Assembly (NCBI RefSeq): GCF_019104945.1
Contig: NZ_JAHRWW010000005.1
Location: 1 to 64,000, forward strand
Reading direction: 5' to 3'
Source: Thermomonas sp.
Lineage (GTDB): Bacteria; Pseudomonadota; Gammaproteobacteria; Xanthomonadales; Xanthomonadaceae
DNA length: 64,000 nucleotides
Shown: piece by piece, positions 54,582-62,430 of the stretch
How positions within the stretch are numbered: the stretch's first letter is position 1
Layout of the letters: each line of letters begins with the position of its first letter
The notes under the pieces: model-generated
The model's input: only the letters and a program-made list of their open reading frames with translations
What the model was told of the DNA's origin: nothing
The model's database searches: none
Position numbers and translations under genes: made by a program

Positions 54582-56189
54582 ATGACGGCATTTGATTCTG
54601 ACGTTCTTGTCATTGGCGGGGGGCTGGCCGGTATCGTCACCGCACTGGAATGCCTACGCGGTGGCAGGCGCGTGACATTAGTGGACCGGGACACCCCCGA
54701 GCGCTTCGGCGGATTGGCGCGCTGGGCCTTTGGTGGCATGGCTCTGGTGGGCACGCCGCTACAGGCCAAGCGCAAGATTCCCGACACGCCCGAACGGGCG
54801 CTAGCCGATTGGGTTCGTTTTGGAGAGCTCGATCCCGACGACCATTTCCCGCTGCAGTGGGCGCGCTATTACGTTGAGCACAGCATAAGTGAAGTCTATG
54901 ACTGGCTCACCGCGCACGGCATTGGCTTTATGCCCGCAGTGAACTGGGTAGAACGTGGCCTGCACGGCGACGGCAACAGCCTGCCGCGCTACCATATTGT
55001 TTGGGGCACCGCGCACGCGCTGACGCTGCGCCTTATTGCCGCCTTACACGAGGCGGGCCGCAGCGGCCGCCTAACACTTTTGCACCAGCACCGCGTTACC
55101 GGGCTGGAATATGGCCACAATGGCGTAACTGGCGCAACGGTACTAGACGAAGCCAACAACCGTGAAGTGCAGCTGCATGCCGAATGCGTTGTACTGGCGA
55201 TGGGGGGCTTAAACGGAAGCCATGCCGAAACCGTACGCAACTGGCCGCTGGATCAGGCGCGCCCGCACACCATGCTCAACGGCGCCCACCCCTTTGCCGA
55301 TGGCAAACTGCACCACCTCGCCGCGGGGCTTGGGGCGCAAATTACCCATGCGGGTGATATGTGGAATTACGCGGCGGGCTTCCCCCACCCGAAGCCCCAC
55401 TTCCGCGGCCATGGACTGTCTGCAATTCCCTGCAAGTCGGCCCTTTGGCTTAACCATCGGGGCGAGCGTATCGGGCCGGAACCGTTGGTCACCGGCTTTG
55501 ACACCCACTGGCTTTGCCAACGCGTGGCCGAACAAGAACGGCCGTGGACGTGGCATCTGCTGAACTGGCGTATCGCGCTCAAGGAATTCGCCATCTCCGG
55601 CGCCGAGCACAACCCGCGCATTCGCGATAAACAGTTTTTGCATTTCCTCAAAGACACCTTGTTGGGCAACCAGCGCTTGGTGCAGCAAATGCAGCAGGAG
55701 GTGCCACAGTTTCTTGTGGCAGAGACGCTGCGCGAACTGGCGGAAAAAATGAACGCGCTCACCGGCCAACAAGACGTGAGCCCAGCCACACTGCAAGCCA
55801 CAGCCGATGCATTCGACGCGAATTTCTCCAACGGCTTGCACTTGCATAACGATGCGCAAATTCGCAGCATCTTGCACGCGCGGCAGTGGGGATCAGACCG
55901 GCTACGTACCTGCGCCCCCAAACCATTGCAAGCACCGGGCAGTGGCCCGTTTATCGCCATCCAAATGCAGCTCATTACCCGCAAAAGTTTGGGTGGGCTG
56001 CAAACCGACCTACAAAGCCGCGTCTTGGACGGCAATACCGCTCCCATTCCCGGCCTGTATTGCGTGGGTGAAGCGGCAGGCTTTGGTGGCGGTGGAGCCA
56101 GCGGCAAGCGCTCGTTGGAAGGCACATTCTTGCCCGGCTGCATCCTAACCGCGCGTGCGGCGGCGCGCTCGATTACTACAGGAAACTAG
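54582..56189 (+). CDS. FAD-binding dehydrogenase (fumarate reductase/KstD-like)
   Basis: A 535-residue flavoprotein with N-terminal dinucleotide motif DVLVIGGGLAGIVTALE, a GGLARWAFGG segment and a C-terminal FAD-binding part GLYCVGEAAGFGGGGASGKR. It resembles the FAD-binding dehydrogenase group related to fumarate reductases and ketosteroid dehydrogenases; the substrate is unknown. No signal peptide, so cytoplasmic. GAGGGG lies upstream of the ATG. The TPP enzyme gene starts 3 nt after its stop, so the two are co-transcribed and probably act in sequence. Confidence 0.85.
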   Translation: MTAFDSDVLVIGGGLAGIVTALECLRGGRRVTLVDRDTPERFGGLARWAFGGMALVGTPLQAKRKIPDTPERALADWVRFGELDPDDHFPLQWARYYVEHSISEVYDWLTAHGIGFMPAVNWVERGLHGDGNSLPRYHIVWGTAHALTLRLIAALHEAGRSGRLTLLHQHRVTGLEYGHNGVTGATVLDEANNREVQLHAECVVLAMGGLNGSHAETVRNWPLDQARPHTMLNGAHPFADGKLHHLAAGLGAQITHAGDMWNYAAGFPHPKPHFRGHGLSAIPCKSALWLNHRGERIGPEPLVTGFDTHWLCQRVAEQERPWTWHLLNWRIALKEFAISGAEHNPRIRDKQFLHFLKDTLLGNQRLVQQMQQEVPQFLVAETLRELAEKMNALTGQQDVSPATLQATADAFDANFSNGLHLHNDAQIRSILHARQWGSDRLRTCAPKPLQAPGSGPFIAIQMQLITRKSLGGLQTDLQSRVLDGNTAPIPGLYCVGEAAGFGGGGASGKRSLEGTFLPGCILTARAAARSITTGN

Positions 56190-56192
56190 CGA

Positions 56193-57851
56193 ATGAATGG
56201 CGCACAAGCCCTAATGAAAACGCTGGCCGATGCGGGCGTAGAAGTGTGTTTTTCTAACCCCGGCACCAGTGAAATGCATTTCGTTGCGGCACTTGACTCT
56301 GAGCCGCGTATGCGCGCCGTATTGACCCTGTTTGAGGGCGTGGCCACCGGCGCGGCCGATGGCTACGCACGCATGGCAGGCAAGCCCGCCACCACGTTAC
56401 TGCACCTGGGCTGCGGGCTTGGCAATGGTCTTGCCAACCTGCATAACGCGCGCAAAGGAAAAGTGCCTGTACTTAATATCGTGGGTGATCACGCCACTTA
56501 CCATGTGCAGTACAACGCGCAGTTGCAGTCGGATATTGAAACCGTTGCCCGCAATGTTTCACCCGGCTTCGTGCGTACATCGCAAAGCACCCAAGCGCTG
56601 TGCCAAGACGCCATCGATGCACTCGCCGCGGCGCGCAGCTATCCGCACCAAGTAGCCACATTGATTCTGCCCGCCGATGTGTCTTGGGGCGAAGGTGGCA
56701 CGCCCTGCCCGCCGCACCCCATTACACCGCCGCAAGCAGCGGATGAGGCCACGCTCACAGCGCTTGCCAGCCTGATCCGCAGTGGTGCGAAGGTTGCTTT
56801 TTTGCTCGGCGGGCAGGCGCTCTATGAGCCCGCACTTATGGCCGCAGGCAAACTTGCGGCGCGTTATGGCACTAAGCTGTTTAGCGAAGTGTTCCCAACC
56901 CGCCTGCAACGCGGCGCGGGCCTACCCGTGGTGGAGCGCATCGCCTATTTAGCAGAAATGGCGACGCTCCAGCTCAGTGGAATCGAGCACCTTATTTTGG
57001 TGGATGCTAAATCGCCGGTATCGTTCTTCGCCTATCCCGGCAAACGCAGCGACCTAGTGCCCGATGGCTGCCATGTGCATACGCTTGCCACACCCGAACA
57101 AGACGCGCTACGCAGTCTTCAGCAACTTGTCACGAAACTTGAAGCCGACTCGACCACACCCACACTACAACCTGCCAAACGCCCATCGCGCCCACGCGGC
57201 AAGCTCAGCGCCGCCAAAGTATGCAAAGCGGTTGGGTATTTACTTCCGCACGATGCCGTCGTGATTGACGAAGCCATCACTTCCGGCTTGATGCTCGGCG
57301 TGATGACCCAAGGCGGGCCACGTCACGACCTCATCACACTCACTGGCGGCGCGATCGGCCAAGGCCTGCCGAATGCCGTAGGCGCAGCCATCGCCTGCCC
57401 GCAGCGCCCAGTCATTGCGCTCATTGGCGACGGCACTGCCATGTACACCATTCAAGCCCTGTGGACGATGGCACGCGAGCAGCTCAATGTCACCGCGATT
57501 ATTTTCAATAATGCGAGCTATTCGGTCCTAAATGTGGAGCTAGATCGCGTAGGAGCAGAAGCTCAGGTCGGCCCGAAAGCGAAATCGCAACTCGACCTGC
57601 GCGGCCCGGTGATCAATTTTGCCGAACTCGCGCAGGGCATGGGGGTGAGTGCGCGGCGCGCGGCCACGGCGGAAGCCTTTTGTCTTGCGCTGGAGCACGC
57701 ACTGACTTCACCCGGGCCGCATTTGATCGAAGCGCTAGTGCCAGAATCGCTAGGCCCCGGCAAGCGCCGCGTGCTGCCGTGGCTGCTGCGCTCGCTGCCC
57801 AACTTACCTAAACCGTTAGCAATAGCGCTCAAGCGCAAGCTAGCTCCATAG
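56193..57851 (+). CDS. Thiamine-diphosphate-dependent enzyme (acetolactate synthase-like)
   Basis: A 552-residue ThDP enzyme of the acetolactate synthase/benzoylformate decarboxylase superfamily. The N-terminal Pyr domain has the catalytic Glu in LFEGVATGAADGYARMAG, and the C-terminal PP domain has the ThDP motif GDGTAMYTIQALWTM ending in NN. The closest annotated groups are called acetolactate synthase large subunit, but no regulatory subunit is near, so another 2-oxoacid decarboxylation or ligation is likely. It is coupled with the FAD dehydrogenase. Its stop is 3 nt from the convergent UbiA gene stop. Confidence 0.85.
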   Translation: MNGAQALMKTLADAGVEVCFSNPGTSEMHFVAALDSEPRMRAVLTLFEGVATGAADGYARMAGKPATTLLHLGCGLGNGLANLHNARKGKVPVLNIVGDHATYHVQYNAQLQSDIETVARNVSPGFVRTSQSTQALCQDAIDALAAARSYPHQVATLILPADVSWGEGGTPCPPHPITPPQAADEATLTALASLIRSGAKVAFLLGGQALYEPALMAAGKLAARYGTKLFSEVFPTRLQRGAGLPVVERIAYLAEMATLQLSGIEHLILVDAKSPVSFFAYPGKRSDLVPDGCHVHTLATPEQDALRSLQQLVTKLEADSTTPTLQPAKRPSRPRGKLSAAKVCKAVGYLLPHDAVVIDEAITSGLMLGVMTQGGPRHDLITLTGGAIGQGLPNAVGAAIACPQRPVIALIGDGTAMYTIQALWTMAREQLNVTAIIFNNASYSVLNVELDRVGAEAQVGPKAKSQLDLRGPVINFAELAQGMGVSARRAATAEAFCLALEHALTSPGPHLIEALVPESLGPGKRRVLPWLLRSLPNLPKPLAIALKRKLAP

Positions 57852-57854
57852 CCT

Positions 57855-58751
57855 TTAATTCAGCAGCACGAACACCGTGACGAGTACCAACTGCGCAACG
57901 GGGTAAAAGCTCGCACGATCGAATAACCGCGCCGCCAAACGGCCGTCAAGGGTGCGGAACAAACGAACGCCCGGCACCAGCAACAGCAATACGCCAATGG
58001 CGAGGTTAGCGATCTGATAAGGCATCCCCAATTGAAGTGGCGACATCGCAGGCAGCCAATAGCTCAGCACCAAGGTTGCAATGATGGCGAGCAGCATCAC
58101 GGTTCCAGAAACGCGCGGCCCGAAGGTCACAGGAATTGTTTTTGCCCCCACACGCTTATCTTCTTCCACATCGTTCCAGTCGGCCGGTACATTTTGCCCA
58201 CCAATCTCCCATGCCATCAGCCACGCCACCATCAGCGCCAAGAGCAATGGGTCAGGGCGTTGCACCACGGTGAGCACCGCCGCCACTGGGCCGAGCGATT
58301 TCACCAAACCACTGACTACCACGCGCCAATAGGTCACTTTAAGCAACATGCAATAACCGGCTTCCAGCACCGGCGCGGCCAGCACCACCAGCACTAGCAG
58401 CGGGTTCAACCAATACGCGCCCACAAGCGCCACCGCATACCAGCAGGCAAACCACACAATGCCGCTGCGCAGACTCAGCTTGCCCTGTGCGATGGGATAG
58501 CGCAGATCCGAAGCCTCTACCGAATAGCCGGGGTTGATCCCCTGTCCCGCAAATTTCTCGCGATCAACTTTCACCCCCAGTAGATCGTTCAGCGCATAGA
58601 TCGCGGTATAGCCCGCCCCTGCGGTGATCAGCGCCACCAGTAGCACCTTCCACTCTGGAAAATGCCCCAGCCACAGCAGCGCCGCAAACCCGGCCATGGC
58701 GATATCCAGCACGCCGTGGGTCGAACGTGAGAGAGCGAGAAATTTGCGCAT
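57855..58751 (-). CDS. UbiA-family prenyltransferase
   Basis: A 298-residue inner-membrane prenyltransferase with about eight helices. The two Asp-rich prenyl-diphosphate motifs are visible: NDLLGVKVDRE near residue 55 and DWNDVEEDKRVGAKT near 193. It transfers a polyprenyl chain to an aromatic or cyclitol acceptor. Last gene of the five-gene minus-strand operon, 2 nt after the UbiG-like gene. It could be a ubiquinone enzyme, but the context with a sugar cyclase and TIM-barrel protein matches the UbiA member (EboC) of ebo-type loci. Confidence 0.85.
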   Translation of the reverse strand: MRKFLALSRSTHGVLDIAMAGFAALLWLGHFPEWKVLLVALITAGAGYTAIYALNDLLGVKVDREKFAGQGINPGYSVEASDLRYPIAQGKLSLRSGIVWFACWYAVALVGAYWLNPLLVLVVLAAPVLEAGYCMLLKVTYWRVVVSGLVKSLGPVAAVLTVVQRPDPLLLALMVAWLMAWEIGGQNVPADWNDVEEDKRVGAKTIPVTFGPRVSGTVMLLAIIATLVLSYWLPAMSPLQLGMPYQIANLAIGVLLLLVPGVRLFRTLDGRLAARLFDRASFYPVAQLVLVTVFVLLN

Positions 58752-58753
58752 GC

Positions 58754-59464
58754 TCAGGCCTTTTTAACGAAGCTCATCATGTAGTTCACATCTTCCTTGC
58801 CTTTCGCCACTTTGAACGACTTAAACAGCGGGTTGTACATCAGGCTGGCACTACGAAGATGAGTGAGGCCACTTTGCTGCGACCACGCTTTCATTTCATC
58901 AGGGCGGATCAGTTTGGCGTACTCATGCGTGCCCTTGGGCAGAATGCGCAAGATGTATTCACCGCCAAAAATGGCAAACAGCCACGCTTTGAAATTGCGG
59001 TTGATGGTGGAGAAAATCACATGTCCACCGGGCTTGAGCAGGCGCGTGCAGGCGTCAATCACCGCCGCTGGGTCCGGCACATGCTCCAGCATTTCAAGGC
59101 AGGTCACCACGTCAAAGGTGCCCGCTTCCAGCAGCACCAATTCCTCAACTGTTTGGATGCGGTAGTCGATATTCAAGCCGCTTTTTAATGCGTGTTGCTT
59201 GGCTACTTCCAAGGTCAATTCTGACTGATCAATACCCACGACATTCGCCCCGGCTTTGGCTAGGGTTTCAGTCAAAATACCGCCACCGCAGCCCACGTCC
59301 ACCACGCGTTTACCGCGCACATCGGCATGATCGAAGGTGAACTGGCTGCGCAAAGGATTGATGACGTGCAGCATACCCATCTTGCCGTTTGGATCCCACC
59401 ACAGCTGGGCAACACGGTCGAATTTACTTACTTCTTGACTATCAACGTTCGAAGGCGTGCTCAT
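58754..59464 (-). CDS. UbiG-family SAM-dependent O-methyltransferase
   Basis: A 236-residue class I methyltransferase. The opening NVDSQEVSKFDRVAQLWWDP and HVINPLR segments are typical of UbiG; the SAM motif is VVDVGCGGGILTETLA and the post-motif is CLEMLEHVPDP. UbiG methylates two hydroxyls in ubiquinone synthesis. Here it overlaps the cyclase gene by 23 nt and precedes UbiA, so it may methylate the cluster product instead of, or besides, the quinone. The gene could also be the sole ubiG of the genome; that cannot be judged from this window. Confidence 0.85.
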   Translation of the reverse strand: MSTPSNVDSQEVSKFDRVAQLWWDPNGKMGMLHVINPLRSQFTFDHADVRGKRVVDVGCGGGILTETLAKAGANVVGIDQSELTLEVAKQHALKSGLNIDYRIQTVEELVLLEAGTFDVVTCLEMLEHVPDPAAVIDACTRLLKPGGHVIFSTINRNFKAWLFAIFGGEYILRILPKGTHEYAKLIRPDEMKAWSQQSGLTHLRSASLMYNPLFKSFKVAKGKEDVNYMMSFVKKA

Positions 59465-60587
59465 TGTGTGGTGCTATCCATGTAGGTAATTGTGAAAGCG
59501 CAGCGTTCAAATCGCTGCGGCTAATATCGTTGAGGAAGATGCAGCGCCCCATGCCCTGCGGCATCGGCACGCGCTGCTGGCCATTGCGGTGCTTGACGCG
59601 ATCCTGCAGCGCATCCCACATCAGCTGCGCATCCAACACGCTGTAATCCAGCTGAATTTCCAGCGTGCGCACCAGCGCGAACACGCGCGCGGTATCCGCT
59701 TCGCTCAGTAAATTGCGGTGGTAAGCAATGAGCACCGAGACCAGGATATCCAGCAACACTGCCTCGCCGTGCAGCAGGTGGTGCTCGTGGCGAGTTTCAA
59801 GACCGTAGCTAAAGGTATGGCCAAAATCGACCCGGCGCGCCAGCTCTTCTTCGTGTAGATTCGGTGCAAGCTCGGCCAACATGCCACCAATTGCAGCGTC
59901 TAAAATTGCTTCGCCTTCAGCGCTGCTAAAACAGTTGGCAATCGACTGCGCGCCCTGCTCTTCCAATAAGCGCAGCAGCGGTGCGTCACGGATGATCGCC
60001 AGCTTGATAATTTCGCAAACACCATTAAGCAGGTGGCGTTTGGGGAGCGTGGGTAAAAAGCTGCGATCCAGCAATACCGCGCGCGGTGGTTCAAACGCAC
60101 CGAGGCGGTTTTTATTACCGTTGAAATTGATGCCGGCCTTGATGCCCAGCGCCGCGTCGATATAGCCCATCAAGGTGGTGGGTACTTTGATATGCGGCAC
60201 GCCGCGCCGATAGCTGGCCGCAAGAAAACCCACTACATCGGTGAGCACGCCACCGCCAATGGCGATGATCGGCTCATCGCGGCGGTGGATAGGAAATGCG
60301 TCGAGCTTGCGTGCCAAGTCCTGATAGATCTCGATCGTTTTATTTTCTTCCCCGCCGGGAAATACAACGATCTTGGCTTCAATACCGCGCTGCTGAAAAT
60401 ACGCCTCAATGCGATCGCCGTGTAGGCGCATCACATTGCCGTCCACCACCACAAAGCGCCGCCCCTGCGGCCAGCCAAAGCTCATCAGTGTGTCGTTTTC
60501 CGGAGCAAATAGATCCGGTGTTTTCACCACGTCATAGGCAATCGGGCGATTGACGCGCACCTGCCAGCGAGTTTCCGCTTGCGTCAT
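59442..60587 (-). CDS. Sedoheptulose-7-phosphate cyclase-like (dehydroquinate synthase superfamily, EboD-like)
   Basis: A 381-residue member of the dehydroquinate synthase superfamily. NAD-binding GGGVLTD (111-117) and the Zn ligands Glu192 (CEIIK), His257 (FGHTF) and His273 (HGEAV) are intact. The segment 158-163 reads NKNRLG rather than the NLIG-type of true AroB, the pattern of 2-epi-5-epi-valiolone synthase and EboD-type sugar cyclases. It is therefore predicted to turn sedoheptulose 7-phosphate or a similar sugar phosphate into a cyclitol, not to serve the shikimate pathway. The start overlaps the LuxS-like stop by 4 nt and the end overlaps the UbiG-like start. Product identity is inference. 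Confidence 0.82.
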   Translation of the reverse strand: MTQAETRWQVRVNRPIAYDVVKTPDLFAPENDTLMSFGWPQGRRFVVVDGNVMRLHGDRIEAYFQQRGIEAKIVVFPGGEENKTIEIYQDLARKLDAFPIHRRDEPIIAIGGGVLTDVVGFLAASYRRGVPHIKVPTTLMGYIDAALGIKAGINFNGNKNRLGAFEPPRAVLLDRSFLPTLPKRHLLNGVCEIIKLAIIRDAPLLRLLEEQGAQSIANCFSSAEGEAILDAAIGGMLAELAPNLHEEELARRVDFGHTFSYGLETRHEHHLLHGEAVLLDILVSVLIAYHRNLLSEADTARVFALVRTLEIQLDYSVLDAQLMWDALQDRVKHRNGQQRVPMPQGMGRCIFLNDISRSDLNAALSQLPTWIAPHNEHAFER

Positions 60588-61066
60588 GCGGCGTCCAGCC
60601 AGTGATCACGGTGGTCTAAAACCTCGCGGGCAATGGCTTGCGCAGCGCCAAGGCTATGGTTTTGCCAACGCCCGCACTGCTCCACATTCGCATACGGCAC
60701 CGCTTTGGCATCCAGCATGCTTTCTAAAATACGTTCCAACGCGGTGCAGACCACGTCCACCCGGCCTTCATTCTGAAACACCAGATAGAAGCCCGTTTGG
60801 CAGCCCATGATGCCCACCGAAATAAACTGCTCCGGCAGCAGGCGCGAAAAGCCTTCTAGCAAAAAGTGTTCGACCGAGTGCAGCTCGGTATCGGTCATGT
60901 ACTCATCGGCATTGGGATGGCGCACGCGCAGATCAACGCAAAAAATCGCGTCACCGTGTGCGCCAAGGCGGCCCGAGCGCAATTTGATGCTAGGGGCCTT
61001 GAGGCGGCGATGATCCATCTCGCCCACTAGATCGAGATTCCAGCCCAGTGCTTTGATATCCGGCAT
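60584..61066 (-). CDS. LuxS-family S-ribosylhomocysteine lyase homologue
   Basis: A 160-residue LuxS homologue. The metal-binding and catalytic residues align: His63, Glu66 and His67 in ELHSVEHFLLEGF, Cys89 in GIMGCQTGFYLVF and Cys131 in NVEQCGRWQNHSL, matching canonical H54-E57-H58, C84 and C126. The substrate arginine motif DLRVRHPN is also present. LuxS cleaves S-ribosylhomocysteine to homocysteine and 4,5-dihydroxy-2,3-pentanedione (AI-2 precursor). AAGGAG precedes ATG. It sits between the TIM-barrel and cyclase genes, not with pfs or methionine genes, so it may supply or process an intermediate of this cluster. Confidence 0.88.
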   Translation of the reverse strand: MPDIKALGWNLDLVGEMDHRRLKAPSIKLRSGRLGAHGDAIFCVDLRVRHPNADEYMTDTELHSVEHFLLEGFSRLLPEQFISVGIMGCQTGFYLVFQNEGRVDVVCTALERILESMLDAKAVPYANVEQCGRWQNHSLGAAQAIAREVLDHRDHWLDAA

Positions 61067-61075
61067 GATGGCTCC

Positions 61076-62323
61076 TTAAGGGGTTGCAAGAAACGGCATG
61101 AGATGGCGATAACTGTCGTCCAGCGCCTTCTGCCAGCCTTCTACGTGGTGATACAGCTCGATCGAGCCGTAGCCGCTAAATCCGTTCTCAGTGAGTGCTT
61201 TGAAACTTGCGGCAAAATCCAGCGTGCCTTCCCCTGGGATTTCGTGAAAGTGCACGATACCGGTCAAGGTATTGGCCACCATCTTGTCCACCAGCGGCGC
61301 GCGCTTGGCACCACGCAGATAGCCTGCAATGGGGCGCGCACGTTCCAGCACGTCATAGCTCAGCCCCGGCATGGAAATGAGATAGGTGAAAATTTCATCG
61401 TCCCGCGGCGAGCTACCTGCATACAGGCTGCGGTAGTCGATCAGTTGCAAATCTTGCTGCACATTCGCCTGCTGCAGCAACGCATCGACCCGCTGCCTGC
61501 GTGTAAGCGATAACGTGCCTTCGTAAAAATAAATCGGGTGCTTGCGATCCAGCAGCAAAAACTCTGCGTTATCCGGAAAATGCACCAGTACGCTGGCAAA
61601 GCCGAGGTCTGGCGCAAGTTCGGGGTGGTCTTGCACAATTTTCAGGTTATAGCCTTCACGCGCATCGGAGATATGTAAATACTTCGCGTGCGGTGCCGCT
61701 TGGGCCAAAGCGTCAACGTAATTGTGTTCAGAACAATATGCGTGGCAGATGTCGATATGCAGTTTGAACTTGGGTGAATCCACCAACCGCATCAGCTCAA
61801 GCCCCTGCGCCATGGTTTCGATATACATGCCCGGCTCGGGTTCGATGAGCAATGTAATGTCTTCATCGTCGCGGATTTCGCGCAGGCATTCGTGGATCGA
61901 ATCCACTAACAATTCACTAGGGTTTACCTCGGGGTGCGCCACATGGTCATCGCGCACGAAACCGCTGCCGAAGGTGACAAGATTCGTTCCCAACTGGCGC
62001 GCAACATGGATCCCACGCTTTACAAGATCGATCCTGCGCTTGCGCCCAGCTTTTTCCAGCGCCATCAGTGACGGCTCATGCGGGCGGTGTGGATCAAAGA
62101 AATGCGAGGCCGTAGCCACGCAGGCGGCGTTTACTCGCCGCGCATCAAGGCGCTTTTTGACTTCCGCTAAATAAGCGTCGTCGATATTGAACGGGTTGAA
62201 CTGGTCGCGGTGGAAGGAAATCTCTACCCCGGCATAGCCCGCCCGATCGACCGCATCGATGGCGTCTAAAAAATCAAGATTGGTCAACCCGAAGGTGCTG
62301 TAGCTGAGCTGGATCGCGCCCAT
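61076..62323 (-). CDS. EboE-like TIM-barrel protein (sugar phosphate isomerase/epimerase family)
   Basis: A 415-residue AP-endonuclease-2/xylose-isomerase-like TIM barrel. Likely metal ligands are Glu161 (LLIEPEPGM), Asp191/His194 (HIDICHAYC), His217/Asp220 (YLHISDAREG) and a Glu in SIELYHHVEG near the C-terminus. It is longer than ordinary sugar epimerases (about 280) because of an insertion around 240-370, and is close to EboE length. First gene of the operon; a TATAAAAT box lies upstream (about 62345-62352 on the minus strand). Reaction unknown; it probably isomerises a sugar or cyclitol intermediate. Confidence 0.8.
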   Translation of the reverse strand: MGAIQLSYSTFGLTNLDFLDAIDAVDRAGYAGVEISFHRDQFNPFNIDDAYLAEVKKRLDARRVNAACVATASHFFDPHRPHEPSLMALEKAGRKRRIDLVKRGIHVARQLGTNLVTFGSGFVRDDHVAHPEVNPSELLVDSIHECLREIRDDEDITLLIEPEPGMYIETMAQGLELMRLVDSPKFKLHIDICHAYCSEHNYVDALAQAAPHAKYLHISDAREGYNLKIVQDHPELAPDLGFASVLVHFPDNAEFLLLDRKHPIYFYEGTLSLTRRQRVDALLQQANVQQDLQLIDYRSLYAGSSPRDDEIFTYLISMPGLSYDVLERARPIAGYLRGAKRAPLVDKMVANTLTGIVHFHEIPGEGTLDFAASFKALTENGFSGYGSIELYHHVEGWQKALDDSYRHLMPFLATP

Positions 62324-62400
62324 GGCCAGTTCCGAAAAAAACTTGCCATTTTATACCCCGCCCCAGCGCCGCATTATCTGATACAGATCAAGTCCTGTAC

Positions 62401-62428
62401 GGGGGCGCATCGCTACGCCCCCTTTTTT
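62401..62428. terminator. Hairpin between fused E1 gene and cyclitol operon
   Basis: Stem GGGGGCG/CGCCCCC (62401-62407/62416-62422) with an 8-nt loop, followed by T on the plus strand. It lies 3 nt after the end of the E1 gene on the minus strand; the minus-strand T tract is poor. Confidence 0.55.
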
Positions 62429-62430
62429 CC

